A stretch of DNA of 64,000 bases from Microbulbifer thermotolerans. Its GTDB lineage: Bacteria > Pseudomonadota > Gammaproteobacteria > Pseudomonadales > Cellvibrionaceae. The translations under genes and the position numbers were made by a program. A model generated the notes under the pieces. That model worked only from the letters and a program-made list of their open reading frames with translations. It was not told the DNA's origin and made no database searches. The stretch spans positions 372,001 through 436,000 of the forward strand of contig NZ_FOKT01000001.1 in assembly GCF_900112305.1 (NCBI RefSeq), written 5' to 3'. Positions 18,963 to 29,677 of the stretch are shown one piece after another. How positions within the stretch are numbered: position 1 is the stretch's first letter; every line of letters begins with the position of its first letter.

Positions 18963-19307
18963 TCAGAAGGGTAATCTTTTCGCGTAGCAGCTGGCATCCA
19001 CTTCCCGCACTTCAACCGTCACAGCTGGAACGCCGTTGGCAAATTGGCACAAGCAATTGAACACTGCCGAGCTGAGCGCCTCCCGCTCCCGATCGCTGTG
19101 GCCTTCCAGCAGCTGTATCTCGGCATGAATAAAGCTGCCGCCTTTATCACCGGCAATAAAGTGGTCGTAGGCCAGGGCGCGGGTTTTGATGGTGTGGGAG
19201 GCAAACAGGCCGGAGCGGTTCATCGCCTCCTGCGCGGCGCTGACCAGTGCCGGGATGGAAATCGTTTCTTCCAGTTTGCGCGCATACTCAATAACCAGGT
19301 GGGGCAT
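18963..19307 (-). CDS. 5-carboxymethyl-2-hydroxymuconate delta-isomerase family protein
   Basis: 114 residues with the tautomerase-type N-terminus M-P-H-L-V-I-E-Y; removal of Met would expose the catalytic Pro. The HIKTRALAYDHFIAG and FIHAEIQLLEGHSDRE stretches match the CHMI (HpaF) family of homoprotocatechuate degradation. No other hpa gene is nearby, so its substrate in this organism may differ. Confidence 0.85.
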   Translation of the reverse strand: MPHLVIEYARKLEETISIPALVSAAQEAMNRSGLFASHTIKTRALAYDHFIAGDKGGSFIHAEIQLLEGHSDREREALSSAVFNCLCQFANGVPAVTVEVREVDASCYAKRLPF

Positions 19308-19532
19308 ACTGGCCTCATTGGCGGACCACTTTCGGTAGAGAGTATGGCAAAGGGCCAGGGGCGTGCGCCAGGGGGCGATTCATTCTAGCGGGCACAGTGG
19401 AGAATTCAGGAGCGCCCGGGCACGGGATTGCAACTGTAAAACACTCGAATAGCGCCGCCGGAAACTTTTCTGTATCCGGCGGTGTATCCCATCGTCCGAG
19501 CTTCTTGCCTGGGAGCAAGGGATCGCGGTCCC

Positions 19533-20072
19533 CTAGCGGATCAGGGATAAGAATTCGTTGCGAGTGGCCTGATTGCTGCGGAAAGCGCCGAGCATCGCGG
19601 AGGTCTTCATCACTGAGTTTTGCTTCTCCACGCCGCGCATCATCATGCACATATGCTTGGCCTCGATGATGACGCCCACGCCGGCGGCGCCGGTGACCTG
19701 TCGCAGGGTTTCGGCAATCTGTACTGTCAGCTGTTCCTGGATTTGCAGGCGACGCGCATACATATCGACGATGCGCGCTACCTTGGACAAGCCGAGCACC
19801 TTGCCGTCTGGAATATAAGCCACATGGGCTTTGCCGATGAAGGGCAGCAGATGATGCTCGCAGAGGGAGTAGAGTTCGATATCCTTCACCAGCACCATTT
19901 CACTGCAATCCGAAGGGAAGAGGGCACCGTTGACGACTTCCTCGACAGACTGGCGGTAGCCGCGGGTCAGGTATTCCATGGCCTTTGCGGCCCGCTCGGG
20001 GGTGTCCCGCAGGCCGTGGCGTTGCGGATCCTCGCCGATTGCTTCGATAATTCGCGCGTAGTGTTCGTTCAT
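19533..20072 (-). CDS. folE: GTP cyclohydrolase I
   Basis: First enzyme of tetrahydrofolate (and, in some bacteria, queuosine) synthesis: GTP to dihydroneopterin triphosphate. With the start at 20072 ([14 protein letters not shown] upstream) the protein is 179 residues. Zinc ligands are visible: Cys71 and His74 in [10 protein letters not shown] and a Cys in KHMCMMMRG. The extra N-terminal frame to 20159 is not family-like. Transcribed divergently from prmB. Confidence 0.96.
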   Translation of the reverse strand: MNEHYARIIEAIGEDPQRHGLRDTPERAAKAMEYLTRGYRQSVEEVVNGALFPSDCSEMVLVKDIELYSLCEHHLLPFIGKAHVAYIPDGKVLGLSKVARIVDMYARRLQIQEQLTVQIAETLRQVTGAAGVGVIIEAKHMCMMMRGVEKQNSVMKTSAMLGAFRSNQATRNEFLSLIR

Positions 20073-20180
20073 ACTGCTCTTTCCAGGGTCTCGGCCCGAA
20101 GGGCGGGTGGGGTACCCTAAGCGTTTGTCATCTTTGAGTAAAGATCTTCGTTCATTCATTCAGGTTAAAGGAAAGAGTTA

Positions 20181-21104
20181 ATGATAGAGAGGCGCGAGGC
20201 CAGTCTGCACGAACTGTGTACGGTGCTGGACTATATCCGCTGGGGTGCCAGTCGCTTCAGTGAAGCCGGCCTTTATTTTGGTCACGGCACCGATAATGCT
20301 TGGGATGAGGCGGTGGCACTGGTGATGCACCGCCTCCATCTCCCGCTGGACAGCAAGCCGGAGGTGCTGCACGCGCGCCTGACAATGGAGGAGCGCCGCG
20401 AGGTGATGGCAATTTTGGAGCGGCGCGTCGAGGAGCGGCTTCCGGCGCCGTATCTGACTCGCGAGGCGCATTTTTGCGGACTGACCTTTTACGTGGATGA
20501 ACGGGTATTGGTGCCCCGCTCACCGATTGCGGAGTTGATCCGCAACGGTTTCCAGCCCTGGCTCAGGTCGGAGCCTCTGGCGGTACTGGACCTGTGCTGC
20601 GGCAGTGGATGTATTGGCATTGCCTGCGCCGAGGCATTTCCCGAAGCCCGGGTGGATCTGGGCGATATTGATGCAGGCGCTGTCGAGGTGGCAAAAATCA
20701 ATATCAAGCGCCATCAAATGAACGACCGGGTACGCGCTGTACAGTCAGATCTTTTTTCCGGCCTGCGGGGACTGAGCTACGATCTGATTGTGTGCAATCC
20801 GCCGTATGTGGACGCTCGGGACCTGGCGGAGATGCCGGAAGAGTATCGGGCCGAGCCGGAAATCGCCCTGGGCTCAGGGGAGGATGGCCTCGACTTTACC
20901 CGCCGCCTGCTGCGCGAGGCGGCCAACCATCTGCAGCCGGATGGTCTTTTGGTGTGTGAGGTGGGCAATAGTTGGGAGGCGCTGGAGGCGGCGTTTCCGC
21001 AGGTGCCTTTTACCTGGCCCGAGTTTGAGCACGGAGGTCACGGTGTCTTCATTATCGGGCGTGAAGACCTGCTCGCTTACCAATCCTTTTTCGAAGCCGA
21101 ATAG
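20181..21104 (+). CDS. prmB: Ribosomal protein uL3 glutamine N5-methyltransferase
   Basis: SAM-dependent methylation of a Gln in ribosomal protein L3 during 50S assembly. 307 residues: N-terminal helical domain, then a Rossmann methyltransferase with VLDLCCGSGCIGIA (motif I) and the catalytic NPPY (VCNPPYVD). The N-terminal substrate domain and the GHGVFIIGREDL ending distinguish PrmB from PrmC. AAGGAAAGAG precedes the ATG. It is followed by aroC in the same direction, as in many gammaproteobacteria. Confidence 0.94.
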   Translation: MIERREASLHELCTVLDYIRWGASRFSEAGLYFGHGTDNAWDEAVALVMHRLHLPLDSKPEVLHARLTMEERREVMAILERRVEERLPAPYLTREAHFCGLTFYVDERVLVPRSPIAELIRNGFQPWLRSEPLAVLDLCCGSGCIGIACAEAFPEARVDLGDIDAGAVEVAKINIKRHQMNDRVRAVQSDLFSGLRGLSYDLIVCNPPYVDARDLAEMPEEYRAEPEIALGSGEDGLDFTRRLLREAANHLQPDGLLVCEVGNSWEALEAAFPQVPFTWPEFEHGGHGVFIIGREDLLAYQSFFEAE

Positions 21105-21228
21105 TTCCTCTTACGCAGGCGCCGGAGCGCGGAGCAATCGTGCTTTTTGGCGCCCGCGCCGCTTTCTAAAAAGGGAATCCTCTATAATGCGCGGCTTTCG
21201 ATGGATAAAGTGCTAATAGGCAGGAACT

Positions 21229-22320
21229 ATGTCCGGCAACACCTTTGGCAAGTTGTTTTGTGTCACCACTTTCGGTGAGAGTCACGGCCCCGCGCTGGGT
21301 TGCATTGTCGATGGCTGCCCGCCGGGGCTGGAAATCAGCGAAGAGGAAATTCAACGGGAGCTGGACAGACGCAAGCCGGGCACTTCCCGCTACACCACTC
21401 AGCGCCGCGAGGCGGATGCGGTTCGGATTCTGTCCGGTGTGTTCGAGGGAAAAACAACGGGGACTCCGATTGGTCTTTTGATCGAGAACACCGACCAGCG
21501 TTCCAAGGATTACGCCAACATTGCCGAGCAGGTGCGCCCGGCCCACGCGGATTATACCTACTGGCAAAAGTACGGCTTGCGAGACTACCGCGGCGGCGGC
21601 CGCGCTTCCGCGCGGGAGACGGCCATGCGCGTCGCCGCAGGAGCCATTGCCAAGAAATGGCTCCGGCAAAAGTACGGTATCGAGGTGCGCGGATACCTTT
21701 CACAGCTGGGGCCTATCCGGGCGGAAAAACTGGACTGGACACAGGTGGAGCGGAATCCCTTCTTTTGCCCCGACGTGGACAAGGTCCCGGAAATGGAAGC
21801 CTATATGCAGGCTCTGATTAAAGAGGGCGATTCCATTGGCGCGCGCATCTCAGTGCACGCCAGTGGCGTCCCCGCCGGACTTGGAGAGCCCATTTTTGAC
21901 CGCCTGGATGCGGATCTGGCACACGCTTTGATGAGTATCAACGCGGTCAAGGGGGTGGAAATTGGAGCCGGCTTCGACAGTGTGGAACAAAAGGGCACAG
22001 AGCATCGGGACGAAATTACGCCGGAGGGCTTTTTGTCTAATAATGCCGGGGGTGTGCTGGGCGGAATTTCCAGTGGCCAGGACATCATCGCCCATATCGC
22101 GCTGAAGCCGACCTCCAGTCTGCGTATTCCGGGTCGCAGTATCGATATCCACGGGAACCCCATCGAAGTGGTCACCAAGGGGCGCCACGACCCCTGCGTC
22201 GGTATACGCGCGACGCCAATCGCGGAGGCGATGGTGGCCTTGGTGTTGATCGACCACGCCCTGCGCCAGCGCGCCCAAAACGGAGATGCTGTGCCGGGCG
22301 TGGTGACTGTTGGTGGGTGA
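21229..22320 (+). CDS. aroC: Chorismate synthase
   Basis: Last step of the shikimate pathway: EPSP to chorismate, needing reduced FMN. 363 residues with the family signatures GESHGPALG near the N-terminus, [12 protein letters not shown] in the middle, and the [18 protein letters not shown] ending, from which [10 protein letters not shown] is diagnostic. It supplies chorismate to the trp genes at 35 kb. Ends at a strong terminator. Confidence 0.97.
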   Translation: MSGNTFGKLFCVTTFGESHGPALGCIVDGCPPGLEISEEEIQRELDRRKPGTSRYTTQRREADAVRILSGVFEGKTTGTPIGLLIENTDQRSKDYANIAEQVRPAHADYTYWQKYGLRDYRGGGRASARETAMRVAAGAIAKKWLRQKYGIEVRGYLSQLGPIRAEKLDWTQVERNPFFCPDVDKVPEMEAYMQALIKEGDSIGARISVHASGVPAGLGEPIFDRLDADLAHALMSINAVKGVEIGAGFDSVEQKGTEHRDEITPEGFLSNNAGGVLGGISSGQDIIAHIALKPTSSLRIPGRSIDIHGNPIEVVTKGRHDPCVGIRATPIAEAMVALVLIDHALRQRAQNGDAVPGVVTVGG

Positions 22321-22337
22321 GAATCGGTTTGGCGGAA

Positions 22338-22371
22338 AATAAAAAAGGGCCTGGAAAGGCCCTTTTTTATT
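22338..22371. terminator. Bidirectional terminator between aroC and the outer-membrane protein gene
   Basis: AATAAAAAAGGGCCT, loop GGAA, then AGGCCCTTTTTTATT: a strong stem with A/T runs on both sides, serving convergent genes. Confidence 0.93.
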
Positions 22372-22386
22372 ACTGGCAATGGCGCC

Positions 22387-23157
22387 TTAGAGGTGCAGGT
22401 TCAGACCGATATAGGGGCCTTTGATCTCGATATCACTCTGCAGGTCATCCAGTTCTTTTACGTCCAGGCTCATCACTCGGTAACCGGCTTCGATAGCGAA
22501 GTCTGCCACCGGCATAAAGTCCCAGCGTACTTTGGCGGTGATATCTGTGTGGGTGTCGCCGTTGTAGCCAGTGCCATTGCCCTGGGCAATGATGGACCAG
22601 CCGGTAAAGGGCAGATCAAAACGCGCCATGCCGTAGACCATGGGCAGTACGCCGGAGAGTTCAACGGTTTCCTGTGCGAGTTCCGGTGCGCCCACCACTG
22701 CGGCGGTAACCCCTTGCTCAACGATCTCGAGGGCGCCGTCGTACTGGCGTGCGGTCAGCCCCAGGTCCAGGTTGACCCAGTTGTCGAGAATTTCGTAATA
22801 GAGGGTCAGGTCCGTGTGTGTTAGGTCGATATTCGCGCTGATTTCGGAGTTGGCGTCAAACGTCTCATCCGCGAAAGTGACGTCGGTGTTCAAGACCGCG
22901 GAGCCGTCGGTTTCAATACTGCTGTGTGCGAGCATGATGTTCGGGATCAGCGGTATCGGGTGCTCCAGGGCTGCCTGTAGGAAGGTGACATTGTCTTCGG
23001 CCAGGGAGAACTCGTCAGTGTCAAAATCGTCTACACCGATGGCACCACTGTAGCTCGGCTGCCAGACGCCGGCACTGGCGTCGAAACCGAGGATGGTGTC
23101 TGCGCTGGCGGCACCGCTGGCGAGTGCCGCGCAAAGGGCAAGTGTTATTTTTTTCAT
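22387..23157 (-). CDS. Outer-membrane beta-barrel protein, TIGR04219-like
   Basis: 256 residues with a clear signal peptide (MKKITLALCAALASG...ASA|DT). The mature part alternates polar and hydrophobic residues as in a barrel, begins LGFDASAGVWQPSYSG and ends in IKGPYIGLNLHL with a terminal hydrophobic strand typical of BamA-recognised porins. The pattern resembles the TIGR04219 outer-membrane family; function is unknown. It is strongly acidic, as is common in marine bacteria. Confidence 0.8.
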   Translation of the reverse strand: MKKITLALCAALASGAASADTILGFDASAGVWQPSYSGAIGVDDFDTDEFSLAEDNVTFLQAALEHPIPLIPNIMLAHSSIETDGSAVLNTDVTFADETFDANSEISANIDLTHTDLTLYYEILDNWVNLDLGLTARQYDGALEIVEQGVTAAVVGAPELAQETVELSGVLPMVYGMARFDLPFTGWSIIAQGNGTGYNGDTHTDITAKVRWDFMPVADFAIEAGYRVMSLDVKELDDLQSDIEIKGPYIGLNLHL

Positions 23158-23370
23158 GAGTTTCTCTCCATTGTAAAAACTGTGGCGCAGTTTACCGTTT
23201 TTTGTATTGCCCGCTCATGTCAGATGCACATTTTTTTAATTTTTATCGGCGAATCTCTGTTTAGACCGTTCTGATTACTGGCCTCTTGACGTTAGAGACA
23301 CCGCTCTTCTGGCCGTTGTTTATCTCTACAATCCGAAAGTGAACTGAAAAAGGGAAGATGCGTAAATCCA

Positions 23371-24270
23371 CTATCGACTGCCCGGCACCGCGCGCTGTTG
23401 ATCCGCTGTAGCGAGCAGCAATTGTTGCAGGGCACTGGCGGCGTTGCTCAAGGTGCGGGCGCGGTGATTGATTACGCCGAGATTGCGCAGGATATGCAGC
23501 TTCGCCACAGGGAGCTCGGCGAGGCTGTCGTCGACCAGGGTGCGCGGCAGTACACTCCAGCCCAGCCCCACACCGGCCATCATTTTGATGGTTTCGAGAT
23601 AGTTGGTGGCGAGTTTTGCAGTGAGTTTTAATCCGCGGGCATCGAACTCCCTTTTGATCAACCTGCCCGTGTAGGTATTCAGATCCGGCAGAATGGCTGG
23701 ATAGCGGGCCAGGTCGGCAATGTCCAGGACGGGCATCTGCGCCAGGGGGTGGTCCGGTGCGGCCACCACGACACAGGGGTCCGGCCAGATGACTCTGGCC
23801 TCCAGGTTGGGGTAGTCCTTCAGTGCCAGAGTGACCACGGCCAGCTCGTACTCGCCGGCAGCCAGCGCTTCATAGGCCTGCTCCGAGTCCAGAAAGTCGA
23901 TATCCAGAGCGACGTCCGGGTAGCGGGCGCTGAAGGTTTTGAGTACCGGCGGCAGGTGGTGCAAACCGACGTGGTGGCTGGTGGCGATGCGCAGGCTGCC
24001 GCTGACATGGCTGCCCAGGGCGCGCAGTTCACGCTCCGCGTCGCTGACCTCGTTGAGGATATGGCGCGCCCGTGGCAGCAGGGTACGGCCCGCGTCGGTC
24101 AAGCGCAGACGCCGTCCTATGCGGTCGAACAGGGGAGTATCCAGCTGCTGTTCAAGAGCCGCTAGGCGCTTGCTGACCGCTGGTTGCGTGAGGTGCAGTT
24201 GCTCCGCCGCTTCGGACACCGAGCCCTGTTCGGCGGTGGCCAGAAAGGCCTTCAGCCACTGGATTTCCAT
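23371..24270 (-). CDS. LysR-family transcriptional regulator, divergent from leuC
   Basis: 299 residues: N-terminal winged helix-turn-helix (MEIQWLKAFLATAEQGSVSEAA...LTQPAVSKRLAALE, with LTQPAVSKR as the recognition helix) and a type 2 periplasmic-binding-like effector domain. A LysR gene divergent from leuCDB is also found in Pseudomonas, so regulation of leucine genes is likely but unproven. Confidence 0.92.
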   Translation of the reverse strand: MEIQWLKAFLATAEQGSVSEAAEQLHLTQPAVSKRLAALEQQLDTPLFDRIGRRLRLTDAGRTLLPRARHILNEVSDAERELRALGSHVSGSLRIATSHHVGLHHLPPVLKTFSARYPDVALDIDFLDSEQAYEALAAGEYELAVVTLALKDYPNLEARVIWPDPCVVVAAPDHPLAQMPVLDIADLARYPAILPDLNTYTGRLIKREFDARGLKLTAKLATNYLETIKMMAGVGLGWSVLPRTLVDDSLAELPVAKLHILRNLGVINHRARTLSNAASALQQLLLATADQQRAVPGSR

Positions 24271-24338
24271 AATCTGATTCTTCCTGCAAACGGGCGGTGT
24301 AGTACCGGATGGGTAACAAACCGCATTCTCACCAAATA

Positions 24339-24373
24339 TTCCAAATTGGACTCTAACTTATAATAAATATAAA
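24339..24373 (+). promoter_or_regulatory. Candidate operator and promoter of leuCDB
   Basis: TCCAAATTGGA (24340-24350) is a perfect 11-bp palindrome of the T-N-A kind used by LysR regulators. It overlaps TTGGAC (24346-24351), which with TATAAA (24368-24373) at 16 nt forms a possible promoter. A perfect TATAAT (24359-24364) is also present but lacks a matching -35. Confidence 0.4.
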
Positions 24374-24433
24374 TTGATGTTATTCAATGCCCGGGACTAG
24401 ACTGCGGCAGTTCAAGAACGAGGAGAAGCGGCC

Positions 24434-25873
24434 ATGGCCGGACAGACACTCTACGACAAGCTCTGGCAGGACCATCTGGTAAAAAGCCGCGAAGATGGCA
24501 CTGCGCTGATTTATATCGACCGACACCTGATCCACGAAGTGACCTCTCCGCAGGCGTTTGAAGGTCTGCGGCTGGCGGGCCGTAAACCCTGGCGCAAGGA
24601 TTCCCTGGTGGCGACGCCGGATCACAACGTGCCTTCCGACGCCACCGAGCGCGCCGCTGGCGTGGAAGGTATCCGCGACGAGATTGCGCGCATCCAGGTG
24701 CAAACTTTGGATGAAAACTGCCGCCATTTCGACGTGGTGCAGTTTGGTATCAACCACCCGGGGCAGGGCATAGTGCATGTGGTCGGCCCCGAAACGGGCG
24801 CGACATTGCCGGGGATGACCGTCGTCTGCGGCGATTCCCACACTTCCACCCACGGCGCCCTGGGCGCGCTGGCGCATGGCATCGGCACATCGGAAGTGGA
24901 GCATGTGATGGCCACCCAGTGCCTGATTCAGCGCAAGATGAAGAATATGCTGGTGCGCGTGGACGGCAAGCTGGGGGCGGGGGTGACCGCCAAAGACGTG
25001 GTGCTGGCAATTATCGGAAAAATAGGAACCGCCGGTGGCACCGGTTATGCCATCGAGTTTGGCGGTGAGGTGATCCGCGCCATGTCCATGGAAGGCCGCA
25101 TGACGATATGTAATATGGCCATCGAGGCGGGCGCCCGCGCCGGTATGGTGGCAGTGGATCAAGTCACTCTCGACTACGTGAAGGGCAAACCCTACGCGCC
25201 GAAGGGCGAATTGTGGGATAAAGCTGTCGAGAACTGGCGCCGCCTGCACTCCGATGACGATGCGGTTTTCGACGCAGTGGTGGAATTGCGCGGTGAAGAC
25301 ATCGAGCCCCAGGTCAGCTGGGGAACTTCTCCGGAAATGGTGGCCCCGGTGGGTGCGCGGGTGCCGGACCCGGCCGAGGAAGCGGATGCCACCAAGCGCG
25401 CCGGTATTGAGCGGGCCCTCGAGTATATGGGGTTGAGCGCCGGGCAGAAGATTGCAGACATCAAGCTGGACCGGGTGTTTATCGGCTCCTGCACCAACTC
25501 GCGTATCGAAGATCTACGCGCGGCGGCGGCGGTGGCCAAGGGGCGCCATAAGGCCGACAGTGTCAAGCAGGTACTGGTTGTACCCGGTTCCCAGGCGGTG
25601 AAGGCACAGGCGGAAAAGGAAGGGCTTCACGAAATTTTTACCCGCGCCGGATTCGAATGGCGCGAGCCGTCCTGTTCCATGTGTCTGGCGATGAATGCGG
25701 ACAAACTCAATCCGGGCGAGCACTGCGCCTCCACGTCCAACCGCAACTTCGAAGGGCGCCAGGGCTATGGCGGGCGAACCCATTTGGTGAGTCCGGGGAT
25801 GGCCGCGGCAGCGGCGATTGCCGGTCATTTCGTCGATGTGCGTGAATTTGTAACTCAAGCGGAGACTGCGTGA
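24434..25873 (+). CDS. leuC: 3-isopropylmalate dehydratase, large subunit
   Basis: Aconitase-family subunit of isopropylmalate isomerase in leucine synthesis, 479 residues. The [4Fe-4S] ligands are visible as one Cys in IGSCTNSR and two in [30 protein letters not shown] is the classic aconitase signature ([10 protein letters not shown]). GAGGAGAAG precedes the ATG. Its TGA overlaps the leuD ATG, so the two subunits are translationally coupled. Confidence 0.97.
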   Translation: MAGQTLYDKLWQDHLVKSREDGTALIYIDRHLIHEVTSPQAFEGLRLAGRKPWRKDSLVATPDHNVPSDATERAAGVEGIRDEIARIQVQTLDENCRHFDVVQFGINHPGQGIVHVVGPETGATLPGMTVVCGDSHTSTHGALGALAHGIGTSEVEHVMATQCLIQRKMKNMLVRVDGKLGAGVTAKDVVLAIIGKIGTAGGTGYAIEFGGEVIRAMSMEGRMTICNMAIEAGARAGMVAVDQVTLDYVKGKPYAPKGELWDKAVENWRRLHSDDDAVFDAVVELRGEDIEPQVSWGTSPEMVAPVGARVPDPAEEADATKRAGIERALEYMGLSAGQKIADIKLDRVFIGSCTNSRIEDLRAAAAVAKGRHKADSVKQVLVVPGSQAVKAQAEKEGLHEIFTRAGFEWREPSCSMCLAMNADKLNPGEHCASTSNRNFEGRQGYGGRTHLVSPGMAAAAAIAGHFVDVREFVTQAETA

Positions 25874-26520
25874 TGAAGGCTTTTGTTTGCCACAAAGGGC
25901 TGGTGGCTCCGATGGACCGCGCTAATGTGGATACCGACCTGATTATTCCCAAGCAGTTTCTGAAGTCCATCAAGCGCACTGGTTTCGGCCCCAACCTGTT
26001 CGACGAATTGCGTTATCTCGACGAGGGGCAACCGGGGCAGGATTGCTCCAAACGGCCGTTGAACCCGGAATTTCCGTTGAATTTTCCACGCTACAAAGGC
26101 GCTTCGGTTTTGCTCGCGCGCAAGAATTTCGGTTGCGGCTCCAGCCGCGAACACGCGCCCTGGGCCCTGGACGATTACGGCTTCCGCGCCATCATCGCGC
26201 CCAGTTTTGCGGATATCTTTTTCAACAACTGCTTCAAGAACGGCCTGCTGCCGATCGTATTGGACGAGGCGGTTGTAGACCAGCTGTTCCGGGAAATGTA
26301 TGCGCAGGAAGGCTACGAGCTGACCATCGATCTGGAGAAACAGCAGGTCGTCAAGCCGGATGGCGATGTCATAGGCTTCGAGGTAGATGCTTTCCGCAAG
26401 CACTGCCTGCTAAATGGGTTGGATGATATCGGTTTGACTCTTGAGGATGCGGAGGATATCCGCGCTTACGAAGCCAAGCGCCGCGAGCAAGCCCCCTGGC
26501 TTTTTGATGCGGTGAAATAA
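25873..26520 (+). CDS. leuD: 3-isopropylmalate dehydratase, small subunit
   Basis: 215-residue swivelling subunit that completes the isomerase active site with LeuC. Family marks: [16 protein letters not shown] near the N-terminus and [15 protein letters not shown] in the middle ([11 protein letters not shown]). The ATG at 25873 overlaps the leuC stop; an in-frame GTG at 25870 is not needed. Confidence 0.97.
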   Translation: MKAFVCHKGLVAPMDRANVDTDLIIPKQFLKSIKRTGFGPNLFDELRYLDEGQPGQDCSKRPLNPEFPLNFPRYKGASVLLARKNFGCGSSREHAPWALDDYGFRAIIAPSFADIFFNNCFKNGLLPIVLDEAVVDQLFREMYAQEGYELTIDLEKQQVVKPDGDVIGFEVDAFRKHCLLNGLDDIGLTLEDAEDIRAYEAKRREQAPWLFDAVK

Positions 26521-26618
26521 TTCCGGGCGCAAAAATATAGATTGATAGGAAGGCGTAGATGCCGGTCGCTGAATCGCCTCCGGCCCTGATAACACGCACC
26601 CTTAAACTGGAAAAGAAA

Positions 26619-27704
26619 ATGAGCAAAAAAATTATGATCCTGCCGGGCGATGGCATAGGTCCGGAGATTGTCGAGCAGGCGGTGGCGGTACTGGAAACCG
26701 TAGACAAAAAATTCGATCTCGGTCTTTCCTTTGAGCAGGGCCTGATCGGTGGCGCCGCTATTGATGCTCACGGTGAACCGCTTACCGACGCGCAGTTGGA
26801 AGCGGCCGGTAAGTGTGATGCGGTACTGCTGGGTGCGGTAGGCGGGCCCAAATGGGATCAGCTCGAGCGCCATATTCGCCCTGAAAAAGGCCTGCTGAAA
26901 ATCCGCAGCGGTTTGGGCCTCTACGCCAACCTGCGGCCAGCCATCCTGTATCCACAGCTGGCCGAGGCTTCTTCACTGAAACCGGAGGTGGTTTCCGGCC
27001 TGGATATTCTGATCGTGCGGGAACTTACCGGCGGTATCTATTTTGGTGAGCCGCGCGGAATCCGCACTTTGGAGAATGGTGAAAAACAGGGCTTCAATAC
27101 TTACGTCTACAGTGAATCGGAAATCGAGCGCATTGCGCGCACCGCCTTTGAGGCCGCGCGCAAGCGCAAAGGGAAGCTCTGCTCCGTGGACAAGGCTAAT
27201 GTGCTGGAGGTGACAGTGCTGTGGCGCGAGGTGCTGGACCGTCTGGCGCCGGAATACCCGGATGTCGAGCTGTCACATATGTACGTGGACAACGCGGCTA
27301 TGCAGCTGGTGCGGGCGCCCAAGCAGTTCGATGTGATGGTCACCGGCAATATGTTTGGCGATATCCTCTCCGATGCCGCTGCCATGCTCACCGGTTCCAT
27401 CGGTATGCTGCCGTCCGCGTCACTGAATGAAGCCGGTTTCGGTCTCTACGAGCCCTGTCATGGCTCGGCACCGGATATCGCCGGTCAGGGTATCGCCAAT
27501 CCACTGGCGACCATCCTGTCCGCGGCGATGATGCTGCGCTATTCGCTGAATCTGGGCGAAGCCGCCGATGCGATTGAAGCGGCAGTGAGCAAAGTGTTGG
27601 ATCAGGGCCTGCGCACCGCGGATATCTATACTGAAGGATGTAAAAAGGTATCCACCGCGGAGATGGGCACGGCTGTGACCGAAGCACTCGGCTATCGGCG
27701 CTAG
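26619..27704 (+). CDS. leuB: 3-isopropylmalate dehydrogenase
   Basis: Oxidises and decarboxylates 3-isopropylmalate to 2-oxoisocaproate with NAD. 361 residues from [16 protein letters not shown]; the frame is open to 26559 but GGAAAAG before 26619 and homology-like sequence favour the later start. Substrate and metal residues lie in [19 protein letters not shown] and [13 protein letters not shown]. The gap to leuD is about 100 nt and no terminator is seen, so leuCDB is probably one operon. Confidence 0.96.
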   Translation: MSKKIMILPGDGIGPEIVEQAVAVLETVDKKFDLGLSFEQGLIGGAAIDAHGEPLTDAQLEAAGKCDAVLLGAVGGPKWDQLERHIRPEKGLLKIRSGLGLYANLRPAILYPQLAEASSLKPEVVSGLDILIVRELTGGIYFGEPRGIRTLENGEKQGFNTYVYSESEIERIARTAFEAARKRKGKLCSVDKANVLEVTVLWREVLDRLAPEYPDVELSHMYVDNAAMQLVRAPKQFDVMVTGNMFGDILSDAAAMLTGSIGMLPSASLNEAGFGLYEPCHGSAPDIAGQGIANPLATILSAAMMLRYSLNLGEAADAIEAAVSKVLDQGLRTADIYTEGCKKVSTAEMGTAVTEALGYRR

Positions 27705-27727
27705 CGATAGCACTGTGACACCGGCCA

Positions 27728-27942
27728 GGAAACCTCTGATTAATTCGCATGCGTGATGTTGTGAACTTCGGGGCGGCCAGGCAATAGGAAGGACATTTCG
27801 GAAACGCACGAGCAAGTCTCTGAGGCTCCGCCGGCTATTTCCTCGTATCCGATCGATTTCGAAGTGTCCGCCCCATCACCTGAGCCTCTCATCTGGCATC
27901 GAAGTTTCTTAACTGCCAGGGAGTGAACTCATCGGAGGCTCC
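27728..27942 (-). repeat. Palindromic MITE-like element, degraded full-length copy D
   Basis: The left end GGAAACCTCTGATTAATTCGC differs from the family terminal repeat only by one inserted A. The right end (27929-27942, TCATCGGAGGCTCC) is decayed. The interior matches the inverse orientation of the full copies (GGGGCGGCCAGGCAATAGGAAGG and the paired arm near 27860-27880). It fills most of the leuB-asd gap. Confidence 0.7.
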
Positions 27943-27986
27943 ATAGACCGGATTCTTTACACCACGGGATTTCAAGGTTATCTGCA

Positions 27987-29102
27987 ATGCAAAAAGTAGG
28001 TTTTATCGGCTGGCGCGGCATGGTCGGTTCGGTACTGATGGGCCGCATGCTGGAAGAAAACGATTTCGCCCATATCCCAGAGCCGGTTTTTTTCTCCACC
28101 TCCAATGCCGGCGGCAAGGGCCCGGATATTGGGCGCGAAGTGGCGCGGCTGGGCGATGCCTATGATCTGGATGCCCTGGCGGAGCTGGATGCGATTGTCA
28201 GCTGCCAGGGCGGAGACTACACAAAAGCCGTATTTCCCAAGTTGCGCGATAAAGGATGGCAGGGGTACTGGATCGACGCCGCCTCCAGTCTGCGCATGGA
28301 AGACGATGCCATTATCGTGCTCGACCCCGTCAACCGGGATGTGATCGACCGGGGGATCGACGCTGGGGTGAAAAATTTTATCGGCGGCAACTGCACCGTC
28401 AGTCTCATGCTGATGGCACTGGGCGGTCTTTTTAAAGCGGATCTGGTGGAGTGGGTATCCGCTATGACCTACCAGGCGGCCAGTGGTGCCGGTGCGAAGA
28501 ATATGCGCGAGCTGATCGCGCAGATGGGCGCAATCCGCGATGGCGTCGCCCATGAGCTGGAAGATCCGGCCAGCGCTATCCTTGAGATCGACCGCAAGGT
28601 GGCCGACACCATGCGCAGTGCAGACTTCCCCACGCGAGAGTTCGGTGCGCCCCTGGCCGGCAGTCTGTTACCCTGGATCGATACCCAGCTGGAAAACGGC
28701 CAGAGCCGGGAAGAATGGAAAGCGCAGGTAGAGGCCAACAAAATCCTTGGCACTGAGCGCACCGTGCCGGTAGATGGCACCTGCGTACGGATTGGTGCCA
28801 TGCGCTGTCACAGCCAGGCTTTCACAGTGAAGCTGAAAAAGGACCTGCCTATGGCAGACATAGAGCAGTTGATCGGCACCGCCAATGACTGGGTGAAGGT
28901 AATTCCCAACGAGCGCGAGGCCACTCTGCAGCGTCTCACACCGACAGCGGTAACCGGAAAGTTGGATGTCCCAGTGGGCCGGCTGCGCAAGCTCAACATG
29001 GGGCCCGAATACCTCAATGCCTACACGGTCGGCGATCAGTTGCTTTGGGGCGCGGCGGAACCCCTGCGCCGAGTATTGCTGATATTGCTTGGGAAACTCT
29101 GA
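27987..29102 (+). CDS. asd: Aspartate-semialdehyde dehydrogenase
   Basis: Reduces aspartyl phosphate to aspartate semialdehyde for lysine, methionine, threonine and cell-wall diaminopimelate. 371 residues: N-terminal NADP motif [11 protein letters not shown], catalytic Cys136 in [10 protein letters not shown], and a C-terminal dimer domain ending [14 protein letters not shown]. Its last codons and TGA stop (29100-29102) lie inside the terminal repeat of a MITE-like element, so the natural C-terminus has probably been replaced by a few residues. It is followed by its non-catalytic paralogue usg. Confidence 0.96.
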   Translation: MQKVGFIGWRGMVGSVLMGRMLEENDFAHIPEPVFFSTSNAGGKGPDIGREVARLGDAYDLDALAELDAIVSCQGGDYTKAVFPKLRDKGWQGYWIDAASSLRMEDDAIIVLDPVNRDVIDRGIDAGVKNFIGGNCTVSLMLMALGGLFKADLVEWVSAMTYQAASGAGAKNMRELIAQMGAIRDGVAHELEDPASAILEIDRKVADTMRSADFPTREFGAPLAGSLLPWIDTQLENGQSREEWKAQVEANKILGTERTVPVDGTCVRIGAMRCHSQAFTVKLKKDLPMADIEQLIGTANDWVKVIPNEREATLQRLTPTAVTGKLDVPVGRLRKLNMGPEYLNAYTVGDQLLWGAAEPLRRVLLILLGKL

Positions 29103-29499
29103 TTTAAGGAACCTCTGATTAAGTCACTTTCTGGTGGCTGAGGCGCTTCGGGGGCGGATGTGAAGCTCAGGTGATAGGACGGGCATTTCGAAACCGTCGG
29201 ATACAGGGATGTATCCGTCGGAGCTACAGGGAAGTACTCGTGCGTTTTCGAAATGTCCTTCCTATTGCCTGAGCGCCCCGGAAGCTACCATAGTGTCCAC
29301 GCGAATTAATCAGAGGTTCCTTAATCCCATGAGAGCTGTCGCTGATTTCGGGGCGCTCAGGCAATGGGGTGAGCATTTCGAAAATATACCCGTCAGTCTC
29401 TGTATACGACGGTTTCGAAAAGTCCATCGATCATCTGAGTTCGCCGCCCGGTCGTGCAGTCTGACTTATACCAGGCGGTGCATTTATCAGAGGGGCTCC
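29092..29499 (-). repeat. Palindromic MITE-like element copy E, interrupted by copy A
   Basis: The outer left end GGAAACTCTGATTTAA (29092-29107) and the part from 29325 to 29499 (ending TTATCAGAGGGGCTCC) together make one inverted, diverged element of about 190 bp. Copy A is inserted in its left terminal repeat at the TTAA of CTCTGATTAA. The left end overlaps the asd stop codon. Confidence 0.6.
29108..29320 (+). repeat. Palindromic MITE-like element, full copy A (213 bp)
   Basis: Terminal inverted repeats GGAACCTCTGATTAAGTCAC and GCGAATTAATCAGAGGTTCC, flanked on both sides by TTAA (29104-29107, 29321-29324). Inside, two arms around TTTCGAAA pair, enclosing a small hairpin (CGGATACA/TGTATCCG). 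No ORF in it looks real. Confidence 0.9.
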
Positions 29500-29631
29500 A
29501 GGCAAGTTGTAAGCGCGGGCCGCGGCATTTCTGGCCGAGTTGTGCCCGCGGAAGTCCGAGCCTGTGATTCCCTTCACACAAGAAAGCTGTTTCACAACCC
29601 GGGAGCGGCTTTTTTGATCGCTCCGCGTGAG

Positions 29632-29637
29632 TATAAT
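29632..29637 (+). promoter_or_regulatory. Candidate -10 element of usg
   Basis: A perfect TATAAT lies 41 nt before the usg start. The -35 region is occupied by a GGAGCG...CGCTCC inverted repeat (29602-29624) and has no good hexamer. Confidence 0.4.
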
Positions 29638-29677
29638 CGCCCCACTTTTGTATCCCCATCCCGAGAAGTGAATCACC

